A DNA stretch of 27,834 bases from CAZCFB01 sp964511535 (GTDB lineage: Bacteria > Myxococcota_A > Polyangia > GCA-2747355 > CAZCFB01), in contig CAZEFW010000128.1 in NCBI GenBank assembly GCA_964511535.1, positions 1 to 27,834 of the forward strand. Reading direction: 5' to 3'. Below, one piece after another: positions 6,243 through 13,172 of the stretch. Under the pieces are notes generated by a model. That model searched no databases. It saw only the letters and a program-made list of their open reading frames with translations, and was not told where the DNA came from. Numbering within the stretch: position 1 is the stretch's first letter; each line of letters opens with the position of its first letter. The translations under genes were made by a program, and so were the position numbers.

Positions 6243-8708
6243 ATGCGCGGCCAGGCCCTGGTGCTGGCTGTGGCGGCGTGCTGGCTGCTGGCCGGTTGCC
6301 CGTCTGCGGGTGAGCCCGCGACGCCGCGCACGCCCGCGTCAGCGCGCGGGCCGCTGGCCCTGGTGCAGCAGCTGCGCCAGGCGGTGCAGGCCAGGGACGC
6401 GCGGGGCTTCATCTCGCTCTTTTCGCCACACTGCCGGGTCTCCTGCGTGGGGCTCAACCCGTTCCCGCTGCGGCGGGTGCAGGGAGGGGCGCTGCGCGCG
6501 GTGGCGTGGACCCCGTCGCTGCACCGGGGGGGGATGGTGCAGGCCCTGGGGCGGCTGCTCTTTTCGTACGAGCGGGTGGACCGGCTCGACCTGCAACCTC
6601 AGGGCCTCAACCTCGGGTCGCTGCGGGCCAGCGTGCTGGTCTCCCTGCTGCTCGAGGGCCGGGACATGGCAGGGCGTCAGCGCACGGATCAGGGCCTGTT
6701 CAGGCTCGGGCTGAGGCGCGACAACGGCCGCTGGAGGGTGCACGGGTTTTCGCTGCTGACTCTGCACAGCGCCTGGATGCAGGGCGCCGTGGCCGCGGTG
6801 CGAGACATGGCGGCGAGGCCCCCTCGAGGTGGCCGGCCCGGCGCCGTGGATCTGGGATGGCCAGGGGACCTGAACCTCACCGCGCCCTGGGCCGTGGCGG
6901 ACGCCGACGGCGACGGCGCCCTGGACCTGATCACGGCCGACGCCGGCGAGGTGGTGGCGCTGCCCGGATCGGGCGACGGGTTCGGCGCGCCGCGCGTGCT
7001 GCTGAAGACGCCCGGGTGTCGCGCGCGGGTGCTGGCCCCGTCCTCCGTCGGGCTCTTCGTGGGCTGCGCCGGCGACGGCAAGAGCGGGCTGCTGCGTCCC
7101 GGCGCGCGGGCGCTGACGGCCAGGGTGTCCGGGCGCGTCATGCACGCCCTGTGGGCTGACCTGGACGGCGAGGGCCTCCCCGATCTGTACGTGGTGCGTC
7201 GGGGAGCAGCCCCGGGCGGCGCCAGCCGGGACCTGATCCTGCGCGGCGGGGCCGAGGCGATCCCGGCGCCGCGCATGGCCGGCGCCGGCCTGGAGGTCTG
7301 CGCTGGCGACCTGGACCGGGACGGCGACACCGACCTGGTGGTGGTCAACCAGGATCGGCCCCCGCGTCTGCTGCTGAACAGCGGGCCGCCGCGCTTCCGC
7401 CTGGCCCGGCCACGCCGCGGCGTGGCGCCGCGCAGCGTGGGCATCGCCACCACCTGCGTCGTGGCAGATCTGGACGGCGATGGGCGCTTCGACATCTTCC
7501 TCGGCGGGCGCAGGCCGGCCCGGGGGCACCTGTTCGGTCGCCCCGGCGTGGGCGCGCCCGGCCAGGGGTTGCTCCCTGACCGTGGCCACCGGGCGCGGCT
7601 GGCCCGGCACAGGGCAGGGGACATGATCTGGTTCAACCGCCCGGATGGCCGCTCTGGGGCGCGCTTCGTCTCGCGGCCAGTGGGCGGCAACCGCTGGACC
7701 GGCACCGGCGCCGGGGCGGTGGACCTGGACCGCGACGGCCGGCTGGACCTGCTGCTGCGCCTGGAGCGGCCCAACGCCCGGGATGAGGCCCGCTGGTGGT
7801 GGGGCTTTCTCGGCTCGGTGCTGCGCGACGAGCAGCGCCCCCGGCTCGTGCGAGCGGCGGCGCCGCCCACCTCCCGGGTGGCGTTGCTGAGCAACCTCGG
7901 CCAGCGCGGGCAGGCCTGGGTGGAGACCACCCGCGCGGCCGGGCTGCCCCGGGCGAGCCAGGCCGTCGGCGTGATCCAGGGGCGAAAGCCAGCGCTGCTG
8001 CTGGAGCAGCCGTCGGGGGCCCTGCGCCTGGCCACCCTGGAACATGAGGCGCCCGGGGCGCAGCTGCTGCTCAGGCTGGTGGCCCGGGGGCCGAACCGGC
8101 ACGCCGTGGGCAGCCTGGTGCAGGTCTCCTCGGCGGGACACGCCCAGCTGCGCCAGGTGGGCCACGCGTCTGGGCTGCCCGCCGGACCGCCCGGTGTCGT
8201 CCACCTCGGCCTCGGCCAGGCGCTGCGCGCCGAGCAGGTCCATGTGCGGTGGCCGTCAGGCCGCTGGCAGCGGTTCGTTGACCTGCCCACGGGCACGCTG
8301 GTGACCCTGACCGAGGCGGGGGGTGCCACCTGGTCAGCGCCGCCGGAGTCCGGCCCTGCGTCGCCCCCGGAGCCGACAGAGCCGCCTGGCGTGACCGCGC
8401 CGGCAGCGGGGCCAGCGCAGACGCTGGTGCTGGTGCACGGCGACGGCGAGGCGGCCCTGGCCGGCGCGGCGGAGCTGTGCAAGAAGGTTCGCGCGGCGCT
8501 CCCTGATGGCGCCACCCTCGAGGCGCGCCGCCTCGGCCCCGGGAGCCCCCCGGGGTGCACGCTCCAGACGGCGGAGAATAACCCGGCGCTGACGCAGCTC
8601 GCCCGACGCTACCGCGTCCTGTTGCCCCTGCTCGTCCTGGTGGACGCCGAGGGCCGCGTGATCAAGTTCGTGGGAGGAGGTCTCGGGCCGGACGCCCTGG
8701 GGCTGTAG
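6243..8708 (+). CDS. Lipoprotein with FG-GAP/VCBS repeats, ASPIC/UnbV domain and redoxin-like tail
   Basis: The N-terminus is a lipoprotein signal with lipobox LLAGC (Cys19). Residues about 40-180 resemble an NTF2/SnoaL-like domain (LRRDNGRWRVHGFSLL). Five calcium-loop FG-GAP-type repeats follow: ADADGDGALDLITAD, ADLDGEGLPDLYVVR, GDLDRDGDTDLVVVN, ADLDGDGRFDIFLGG and VDLDRDGRLDLLLRL, indicating a beta-propeller. An ASPIC/UnbV-like segment (VHVRWPSGRWQRFVDLP) comes next, then a Pro-rich linker and a tail ending RRYRVLLPLLVLVDAEGRVI, which resembles the second half of a thioredoxin fold but lacks a CxxC pair. It starts 6 nt after the RND exporter stop, implying an envelope partner role for that exporter (inference). 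The 821-residue domain combination is not one I recognise as named. Confidence 0.82.
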   Translation: MRGQALVLAVAACWLLAGCPSAGEPATPRTPASARGPLALVQQLRQAVQARDARGFISLFSPHCRVSCVGLNPFPLRRVQGGALRAVAWTPSLHRGGMVQALGRLLFSYERVDRLDLQPQGLNLGSLRASVLVSLLLEGRDMAGRQRTDQGLFRLGLRRDNGRWRVHGFSLLTLHSAWMQGAVAAVRDMAARPPRGGRPGAVDLGWPGDLNLTAPWAVADADGDGALDLITADAGEVVALPGSGDGFGAPRVLLKTPGCRARVLAPSSVGLFVGCAGDGKSGLLRPGARALTARVSGRVMHALWADLDGEGLPDLYVVRRGAAPGGASRDLILRGGAEAIPAPRMAGAGLEVCAGDLDRDGDTDLVVVNQDRPPRLLLNSGPPRFRLARPRRGVAPRSVGIATTCVVADLDGDGRFDIFLGGRRPARGHLFGRPGVGAPGQGLLPDRGHRARLARHRAGDMIWFNRPDGRSGARFVSRPVGGNRWTGTGAGAVDLDRDGRLDLLLRLERPNARDEARWWWGFLGSVLRDEQRPRLVRAAAPPTSRVALLSNLGQRGQAWVETTRAAGLPRASQAVGVIQGRKPALLLEQPSGALRLATLEHEAPGAQLLLRLVARGPNRHAVGSLVQVSSAGHAQLRQVGHASGLPAGPPGVVHLGLGQALRAEQVHVRWPSGRWQRFVDLPTGTLVTLTEAGGATWSAPPESGPASPPEPTEPPGVTAPAAGPAQTLVLVHGDGEAALAGAAELCKKVRAALPDGATLEARRLGPGSPPGCTLQTAENNPALTQLARRYRVLLPLLVLVDAEGRVIKFVGGGLGPDALGL

Positions 8709-8714
8709 CCCGCG

Positions 8715-8733
8715 GGAGGGGGCGAGCCCCTCC
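8715..8733. terminator. GC-rich hairpin between convergent genes
   Basis: GGAGGGG (8715-8721) and CCCCTCC (8727-8733) form a perfect 7-bp stem with a 5-nt loop just after the lipoprotein stop at 8708. The convergent macro-domain gene ends at 8789. The following T-tract is weak (ATTTATCC), so terminator function is likely but not textbook. Confidence 0.45.
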
Positions 8734-8788
8734 TCTGATCATTTATCCAGGAAAGTAGGGGCGGTCCTCGCCGCCGCCCGCCATGGGA

Positions 8789-9313
8789 TCAGCTCTCGCC
8801 CAGCTCGGCCATGAACGATTCGAACATCTCCGCGGTGGCGTCCATCAGGGTCACCCGGGACGGGATCTCCTGCTTGTACGCCCGCACCTCGTCGATGATG
8901 GCCCGCGCCGCCTCGTCAAAGGGGACGCCGGCCTCTCCGTACCCCATGCCCGGGATGGCGATGTGGTCCAGCTCGTAGTGGGTGGCCGCCAGCAGCCCCG
9001 CGCGGGTGGCGCGCCGGATGTTTTCGACCCCGACTCGCATGCCAGCCTGCTCGATGATCGGCGCGTGAATGATGCGCGGCGTCTTGAGCTTGCCTCCCTC
9101 GGTCACGAGCGCGGCGCCCACGGCGATGGGCGCGTGGCCCATGGCGGCCTCCTCAACGTCCCCGCCCGCCGCGTCCTTCACGCGCGCGGCGATCCCGGCG
9201 CGCATCAGACCGTCGGAGATGGTGGGGACGATGATCCCGTCGCCGTCGAAGGCGAGCAGGTCTTCGTTCAGAGCATCGATCTGGGTGGTGATCTCGGTGG
9301 AGGTAACTGGCAA
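8789..9313 (-). CDS. Macro-domain protein (ADP-ribose-binding family)
   Basis: The 174-residue product has the macro-domain layout: a DGDGIIVPT strand, GIAARVKDAAGGDVEEA resembling the G-V-A-x-x-I-x-x-A-G helix, GAALVTEGGKL followed by PRIIHAP (matching T-x-G-x-L-x-x-x-x-IIH), and a C-terminal AIPGMGYGEAGVPFDEAARA, equivalent to the second ligand loop. Macro domains bind or hydrolyse ADP-ribose derivatives in the cytoplasm. The usual N-A-A-N motif is replaced by VPTISDG, so catalysis may differ. I chose the TTG at 9313 because GGGGAG lies about 7 nt upstream, while the farther TTG at 9361 lies inside the promoter. The gene is isolated on the minus strand. Confidence 0.8.
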   Translation of the reverse strand: MPVTSTEITTQIDALNEDLLAFDGDGIIVPTISDGLMRAGIAARVKDAAGGDVEEAAMGHAPIAVGAALVTEGGKLKTPRIIHAPIIEQAGMRVGVENIRRATRAGLLAATHYELDHIAIPGMGYGEAGVPFDEAARAIIDEVRAYKQEIPSRVTLMDATAEMFESFMAELGES

Positions 9314-9349
9314 GTCGCGACTCCCCTTTGGAGCAAAAAAGGACAACAG

Positions 9350-9378
9350 TATATATGGCAATAACTCTGTGATGTCAA
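9350..9378 (-). promoter_or_regulatory. Strong sigma-70-type promoter of the macro-domain gene
   Basis: On the minus strand TTGACA (9378 to 9373, perfect consensus -35) is followed after exactly 17 bp by TATATA (9355 to 9350). Predicted initiation near 9343 gives a leader of about 30 nt with a GGGGAG ribosome-binding site before the TTG at 9313. This is the best sigma-70 promoter match in the window. Confidence 0.75.
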
Positions 9379-9417
9379 ATCGTTCAGCGCCCTGCCTGCA
9401 GGATCCGGGTGCTTATA

Positions 9418-9447
9418 TTGGTGCGGCCCCCGGATGAAGATTACAAT
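9418..9447 (+). promoter_or_regulatory. Candidate promoter for the alpha/beta hydrolase
   Basis: TTGGTG (9418-9423) and TACAAT (9442-9447, five of six matches to the -10) are 18 bp apart. Initiation near 9454 would leave only about 9 nt before the ATG at 9463. This argues against using the in-frame GTG at 9409 as the start. Confidence 0.45.
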
Positions 9448-9462
9448 CTGTCTGCCGAGTTC

Positions 9463-10743
9463 ATGATGACCTTGCTCTCCATTCTGTTCTATCTGGCCGC
9501 TGGCATCGCCGTGGCCGGGCTGGCCGCCTTCCTGGCGCGGCGCTTCTTCCAGGTGGATCCTGCGCCCGACGCGCTGTACTTCTTCTTTACCGAGGACGGC
9601 TGGCGGCTCTGCCTGCGCCACTACAAGTCCGCCGAGCCGATCCCCGGCGCGGCGCCGGTGCTGCTGTGCCCCGGGGTGGGCATGGACGCGGTGGTGTTCG
9701 ACCTGATGGAGGAGGCGTCGCTGGCCCGGTTCCTGCGGGAGCACGGCCACGACGTGTGGCTGCTGGACATGCGCGGCCGCGGACACGCAGACCGCCCCCG
9801 GCTCTGGGGCCGCCGTCGCAGGAGCTGGAGCTACGACGACTTCGTGGACTTCGACCTGCCCGCCGCCCTGGAGGAGATCTGCCGCCTGACCGGCGCGGCG
9901 CAGGTGCAGTGGGTGGGCATCGACACCGGCGCCCTGGCCCTGCTGTGCAGCCGCTCCGAGCAGGTGAGCCGCCGCGTGGCCAGCCTGGTGGGCATCGGGG
10001 TGACCACCTCATTCAAGCGCCAGCGCGCCCTGCTCGGTCCGTACAAGTCCCGCCTCATGGCGGCGCTCTGGACGCCAACGGCGGTGCGCCTCGGGGCGTA
10101 TCTGGTGGGCCGCCTCACGCCGCCGCCCTGGCGCGCCCTGGCCAACGCAGACAACGTGGATGGCCATGTGCTGCGCAGGGTCCTGGTCAACGGCCTGGTC
10201 CGCCTGTCGCCCCGGGAGCTCGATCAGTACGCGCACTGGCTCGACCTGGACCTTATGGACTCTCATGACCAGGGAATCGATTACCGCAAGAACCTCGCCC
10301 GCATCACCGTGCCGACCCTGCTGGTGGCTGGCCTGCGGGACCCGCTCAGCCCCGTGGCCGCGGTGGAGTCCACCCTGGAGGCCATGCCCGGCGTGGCCGA
10401 GGGGCGGGTGCTGCTGGCAGGGCGGATCAGCGGCATGAGCAGCAACTACGGGCACCTCGACATGCTGGTGGGTCGAAACGCCGACCGCGACCTGTTCCCC
10501 CACCTGCTGGCGTGGCTCGACAGCCACTGCGGTGCCGAGGTGGAGGGAGACCGCCCGCGTCCCCTGACGGTGGCAGGCCGCGACCAGGACCTGGCCGTGC
10601 CCGTGGAAGAGCGCGCCGATCCAACCACCAAGGTTCAGCTGCGCGAGGAAGTGATAATGGGCCCCGAGCCGCCCGCGCTGGTGGCCGAGGACAGCGACCC
10701 GCTGGATGAGCTGTTCGAGGAAGATCCGCGCTCAAAGAACTGA
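9463..10743 (+). CDS. Membrane-anchored alpha/beta hydrolase with Asp in the nucleophile elbow
   Basis: The 426-residue product begins with a hydrophobic anchor (LLSILFYLAAGIAVAGLAAF). The core looks like the acid-lipase branch of alpha/beta hydrolases: LLCPGVGMDAVVFDL (oxyanion strand), HGHDVWLLDMRGRGHADRP, the nucleophile elbow VGIDTGALAL, a catalytic acid in GLRDPLSP (D293) and a catalytic His in YGHLDMLVG (H331). The elbow has Asp154 where lipases have Ser, as in haloalkane dehalogenases and epoxide hydrolases, so chemistry cannot be assumed to be that of a lipase. The acidic, Pro-rich C-terminal 60 residues look disordered. ATG 9463 (or 9466) is preferred over an upstream GTG because the anchor follows at once and a promoter-like pair lies just upstream. 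Confidence 0.82.
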   Translation: MMTLLSILFYLAAGIAVAGLAAFLARRFFQVDPAPDALYFFFTEDGWRLCLRHYKSAEPIPGAAPVLLCPGVGMDAVVFDLMEEASLARFLREHGHDVWLLDMRGRGHADRPRLWGRRRRSWSYDDFVDFDLPAALEEICRLTGAAQVQWVGIDTGALALLCSRSEQVSRRVASLVGIGVTTSFKRQRALLGPYKSRLMAALWTPTAVRLGAYLVGRLTPPPWRALANADNVDGHVLRRVLVNGLVRLSPRELDQYAHWLDLDLMDSHDQGIDYRKNLARITVPTLLVAGLRDPLSPVAAVESTLEAMPGVAEGRVLLAGRISGMSSNYGHLDMLVGRNADRDLFPHLLAWLDSHCGAEVEGDRPRPLTVAGRDQDLAVPVEERADPTTKVQLREEVIMGPEPPALVAEDSDPLDELFEEDPRSKN

Positions 10744-10745
10744 TA

Positions 10746-10782
10746 AACAAAAAATGCTGAACAAAAAATGCTGAACAAAAAA
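10746..10782 (+). repeat. 14-bp tandem repeat after the hydrolase gene
   Basis: The unit AACAAAAAATGCTG occurs at 10746-10759 and 10760-10773, followed by a partial third copy (10774-10782). It starts 3 nt after the hydrolase stop codon, in a convergent intergenic region. Confidence 0.85.
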
Positions 10783-10858
10783 GTTGTGAGCCAGCCTCGT
10801 GTCCGCGGCGTGCCAGGCCATTTTTAGTTTTTTGTTTCTAGTTCCTTATTTTTTGTTT
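10774..10858. repeat. AACAAAAAA/TTTTTTGTT inverted cluster, possible bidirectional terminator
   Basis: AACAAAAAA (10774-10782) is the exact complement of TTTTTTGTT at 10828-10836, and a second copy TTTTTTGTTT lies at 10849-10858 within the last codons and stop of the minus-strand pcm gene. This AT-rich stretch lies between two convergent genes and may stop transcription from both sides; that role is inferred. Confidence 0.45.
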
Positions 10859-11577
10859 CGCTTCCCCTGCGCCGCCCCTGTCATCGGCACGAACCTCACC
10901 CCCAGCAGCCGCTCCCTCTTGAACCCATCTTTCAGCCGGGTAATCCGCACCAGCTCCTGGTCGCCCGCGCGCCCCACCGGGGCCACGAGGACGCCGCCTG
11001 GCTTCTTCAGCTGGGCCAGCAGCGGCGGCGGGATTTTGGGCGGCGCGGCCGTGAGCATGATGGCGTCGAAGGGCGCCGCCTTGGGCCAGCCCTTGTAACC
11101 GTCGCCGATGCGCAGCTTCAGGTTCTTGTACCCCAGCTCGCCCAGCAGCAGCTTGCGGGCGCGCTGCCCCAGCGGCTTGACGATCTCGACGCTGTAGATC
11201 TTCCTGTACAGTTCGGCAAGCACCGCCGCCTGGTACCCCGACCCCGTGCCGATCTCCAGCACCCTGCCTCGCCCCGGCTTCAGCCGCAGCGCCTCGGTCA
11301 TGAAGGCCACGATGTACGGCTGGCTGATGGTCTGGTCATGGCCGATGGGCAACGGGTGGTCCCGGTATGCCCTGCTCCGCGACCGCGCGGGCACGAACCG
11401 GTGCCGCGGCACCTTGCCCATGGCCGCCAGCACCGCCGCGTCCTTCACACCGCGCGCCGCGATCTGCCGCCTGACCATCTCCGCCCGCTGCTTGCCCCAG
11501 TCCACCCCCGGAGACGCCACCCCATTGCGGCACCCGCCCAACCCAAATAGCAACGCCAGAACCATCCATTTGGCCAT
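10846..11577 (-). CDS. pcm: Protein-L-isoaspartate O-methyltransferase, lipoprotein form
   Basis: PIMT uses S-adenosylmethionine to methylate isoaspartyl residues of damaged proteins. Family features are ISQPYIVAFMTEAL, SAM motif I VLEIGTGSGYQAAVLA, YSVEIVKPLG, and FDAIMLTAAPPKIPPPLLAQ followed by KPGGVLVAPVG. The 243-residue protein starts with MAKWMVLALLFGLGGC, a lipoprotein signal with lipobox LGGC (Cys16), so it is predicted to be exported. That is odd for a SAM-dependent enzyme. ATG 11577 is preferred since it gives the signal peptide directly; in-frame ATGs further upstream lie within an octamer repeat. It follows the Yip1 gene by 50 bp on the same strand, so cotranscription with the cdnL-yip1 pair is plausible. 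Confidence 0.87.
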   Translation of the reverse strand: MAKWMVLALLFGLGGCRNGVASPGVDWGKQRAEMVRRQIAARGVKDAAVLAAMGKVPRHRFVPARSRSRAYRDHPLPIGHDQTISQPYIVAFMTEALRLKPGRGRVLEIGTGSGYQAAVLAELYRKIYSVEIVKPLGQRARKLLLGELGYKNLKLRIGDGYKGWPKAAPFDAIMLTAAPPKIPPPLLAQLKKPGGVLVAPVGRAGDQELVRITRLKDGFKRERLLGVRFVPMTGAAQGKRNKK

Positions 11578-11625
11578 CCTATTTTGGCTTTTTGGCATTC
11601 TGGCACTCTGGCACTCTGGCATTTT
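11578..11625. repeat. 8-bp tandem repeat abutting the pcm start
   Basis: Read on the minus strand, six consecutive octamers (AAAATGCC, AGAGTGCC twice, AGAATGCC, AAAAAGCC, AAAATAGG) run directly into the pcm ATG at 11577. The four upstream units (11594-11625) match closely. Copy-number change would alter the leader and any upstream in-frame start. Confidence 0.75.
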
Positions 11626-11627
11626 CC

Positions 11628-12257
11628 TCAGCTCATGCGCGCCGCCCGCGAAAAGACCATGACCGACGCCGGACAGAAGGTAATCCAGGTCAAGAACAGA
11701 AACAGCACGAACAGGATGGCCATGGACGAGACCATGTAGACCAGCGCCTTGTCCTGGGGGGTGCCGTTGACAACCGGGAGCCCCTTGAACAGCAGGAGGC
11801 AGCCGTAGACGAGGCCGGCCAGGCTGCACGTCGGGCCCAGCACATGTCCCAGGAATGGCACCACCCACAGCGTGCCGCCGAGCCACACCGGGATCACCGC
11901 GCCGGCGGCAAGCTTCATGGAGAGCCCCAGATCCTTCTGCGCGTCGAAGGCCTCGGCCAGCTGGTTGATCACGATGCCCAGCAGCAGCCATATCCCGACG
12001 TTCAGGGCAAAGGTCAGCACCGCGCTGATGATTGCCGCGAGTATCCCCATGACCGGCATCACGAAGGCGAGGCGATAGGTGTTACCCAGCAGGATGCCGG
12101 CGGCAGGCAGGGCCGCCAGCACCAGCATGCGCGGCACCATCTGGCTCCGGATGTCGCCGGGTTCCGGCAACACCTCTCTCCAGTAGTCAAGCGGGTCGAC
12201 GAATAGCTTCTTCAGCCGCGGGATGTTGATGGCTTCTTTGAGCTGCTCTGGCGTCAT
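11628..12257 (-). CDS. Yip1-domain integral membrane protein
   Basis: The 209-residue protein has a short soluble N-terminus (MTPEQLKEAINIPRLKKLFV, then DPLDYWREVLPEP) and then about five hydrophobic segments: MVLVAALPAAGI-like after residue 40, FVMPVMGILAAIISAVLTFA, VGIWLLLGIVINQL, SLAGLVYGCLLLFKG and MAILFVLFLFLTWITF. This matches the bacterial Yip1 (PF04893-like) pattern; the molecular role of bacterial members is unknown. Start ATG 12257 is chosen from the fit of the N-terminus; the Shine-Dalgarno sequence is weak. The gene lies 85 bp after cdnL and 50 bp before pcm on the same strand. Confidence 0.75.
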   Translation of the reverse strand: MTPEQLKEAINIPRLKKLFVDPLDYWREVLPEPGDIRSQMVPRMLVLAALPAAGILLGNTYRLAFVMPVMGILAAIISAVLTFALNVGIWLLLGIVINQLAEAFDAQKDLGLSMKLAAGAVIPVWLGGTLWVVPFLGHVLGPTCSLAGLVYGCLLLFKGLPVVNGTPQDKALVYMVSSMAILFVLFLFLTWITFCPASVMVFSRAARMS

Positions 12258-12342
12258 GGCGCACCGGTCCCGGAAATGGATGAACTTGAAGTTTATCGGT
12301 TCCGGGAGGGAGGGGAAAGCGGCGGGAGGGGCGGAGGTGGGA

Positions 12343-12834
12343 TCAGGCGGCGCAGATCTCCTCCAGCTCCTTCTCCATGTTGTCTTCGCTGGTCTTGCGC
12401 GCCACGGACAGCTCCTTGACGATGAGGTTCTTGGCCGTGTCCAGCATGCGCCGCTCGCCGAAGGAGAGGGTCTTGGTCGACTTGAGCCGGTACAGGTCCC
12501 TGAAGACCTCGGCGACCTCGAACAGGGAGCCGGTCTTGATCTTCTCCATGAACCCACGGTAGCGCCGGTTCCAGGTCTGCTTGTCGACGTGCACCTCTTT
12601 CTCTCGGAGGATCTCGAACACCTCCTCGATCTCCTCCTCGTCGATGATCTGGCGCAGACCGACCTCCCTGGATTTGGTCAAGGGGACCATGATGCGCATG
12701 TCGGTGTCGACGATGCGCAGCACGTAGAACCGCATCGCCTTGCCGCTGATCTCCTTTTCTTCGATGCCGACCACTTCGGCGACACCCTGAGCCGGATAAA
12801 CGGCCATGTCACCAACAGAGAAGCTGTTTTCCAT
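12343..12834 (-). CDS. cdnL: CarD/CdnL-family RNA polymerase-binding regulator
   Basis: The 163-residue product matches CdnL/CarD in length and layout. An N-terminal Tudor-like RNAP-interacting domain (about 1-65) contains VGDMAVYPAQGVAEVVGI and RFYVLRIVDTDMRIMVPL. A helical DNA-binding C-terminal domain contains TWNRRYRGFMEKIKTGSLFE, EVAEVFRDLYRLKSTKTLS and FGERRMLDTAKNLIVKEL. The conserved Trp that wedges promoter DNA in the family is present in TWNRR. These proteins bind the RNAP beta subunit and stabilise open complexes at sigma-A promoters such as rRNA promoters. ATG 12834 is preferred over an upstream in-frame GTG/ATG because GGAGG lies 8 nt before it. Myxobacteria depend on CdnL; that is family knowledge. 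Confidence 0.93.
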   Translation of the reverse strand: MENSFSVGDMAVYPAQGVAEVVGIEEKEISGKAMRFYVLRIVDTDMRIMVPLTKSREVGLRQIIDEEEIEEVFEILREKEVHVDKQTWNRRYRGFMEKIKTGSLFEVAEVFRDLYRLKSTKTLSFGERRMLDTAKNLIVKELSVARKTSEDNMEKELEEICAA

Positions 12835-13172
12835 TAACGAGGCCTCCGCGATCATCCCGTCTGGCACTGGCACGAGACTGTGGGTCGCTTAGCTGTGAGC
12901 AAAATATAGGCCAAAATATCGAAAGCTTATGTGTGTTACTTAAGTCGCCCTGATTATGTGGGATTCCGCTATTGACGAATAATTGAATTGTTGCCTCGCT
13001 GTGACAGCTTGACACAGTGCGGCGAAGCAGCCTTTGCCATACTAAGGGATTTGCCATTTAATTACAAATAAGTGCACCTGGTGACTATTTGGGGCGCCAT
13101 GCAAGGTCCATTGGCCACTTATGCCCCACCTTTCTGGATCCACTACGCACTTCTGGCGGCTCGAACCCTCCC
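12835..13172. other. 338-bp intergenic region with an AT-rich core
   Basis: No convincing gene lies here. The stretch from about 12895 to 13080 is clearly richer in A+T than its surroundings, as expected for the promoter region of the minus-strand cdnL gene. A TATATT hexamer is present on the minus strand near 12902-12907, without a good -35. A short inverted repeat CTGTG-N9-CACAG lies near 13000-13018. I found no tRNA, known riboswitch or terminator with a U-tract. Confidence 0.5.

Noticed and set aside
6339..8560. Two long minus-strand frames opposite the FG-GAP lipoprotein
   Set aside because: Typical of high-GC DNA; composition is Arg/Pro/Ser-rich with no domains, while the plus frame has a lipobox and clear repeats.
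9314..9361. Start of the macro-domain gene at TTG 9361
   Set aside because: This codon lies within the -35 to -10 spacer of the strong promoter, so it would not be transcribed.
9409..9462. GTG 9409 as start of the alpha/beta hydrolase
   Set aside because: It lacks a ribosome-binding site, lies upstream of a promoter-like pair, and would put a charged stretch before the membrane anchor.
11578..11991. N-terminal extension of the pcm frame by 138 codons
   Set aside because: It is antisense-frame overlap with the Yip1 gene and has no domain; the lipoprotein signal begins at 11577.
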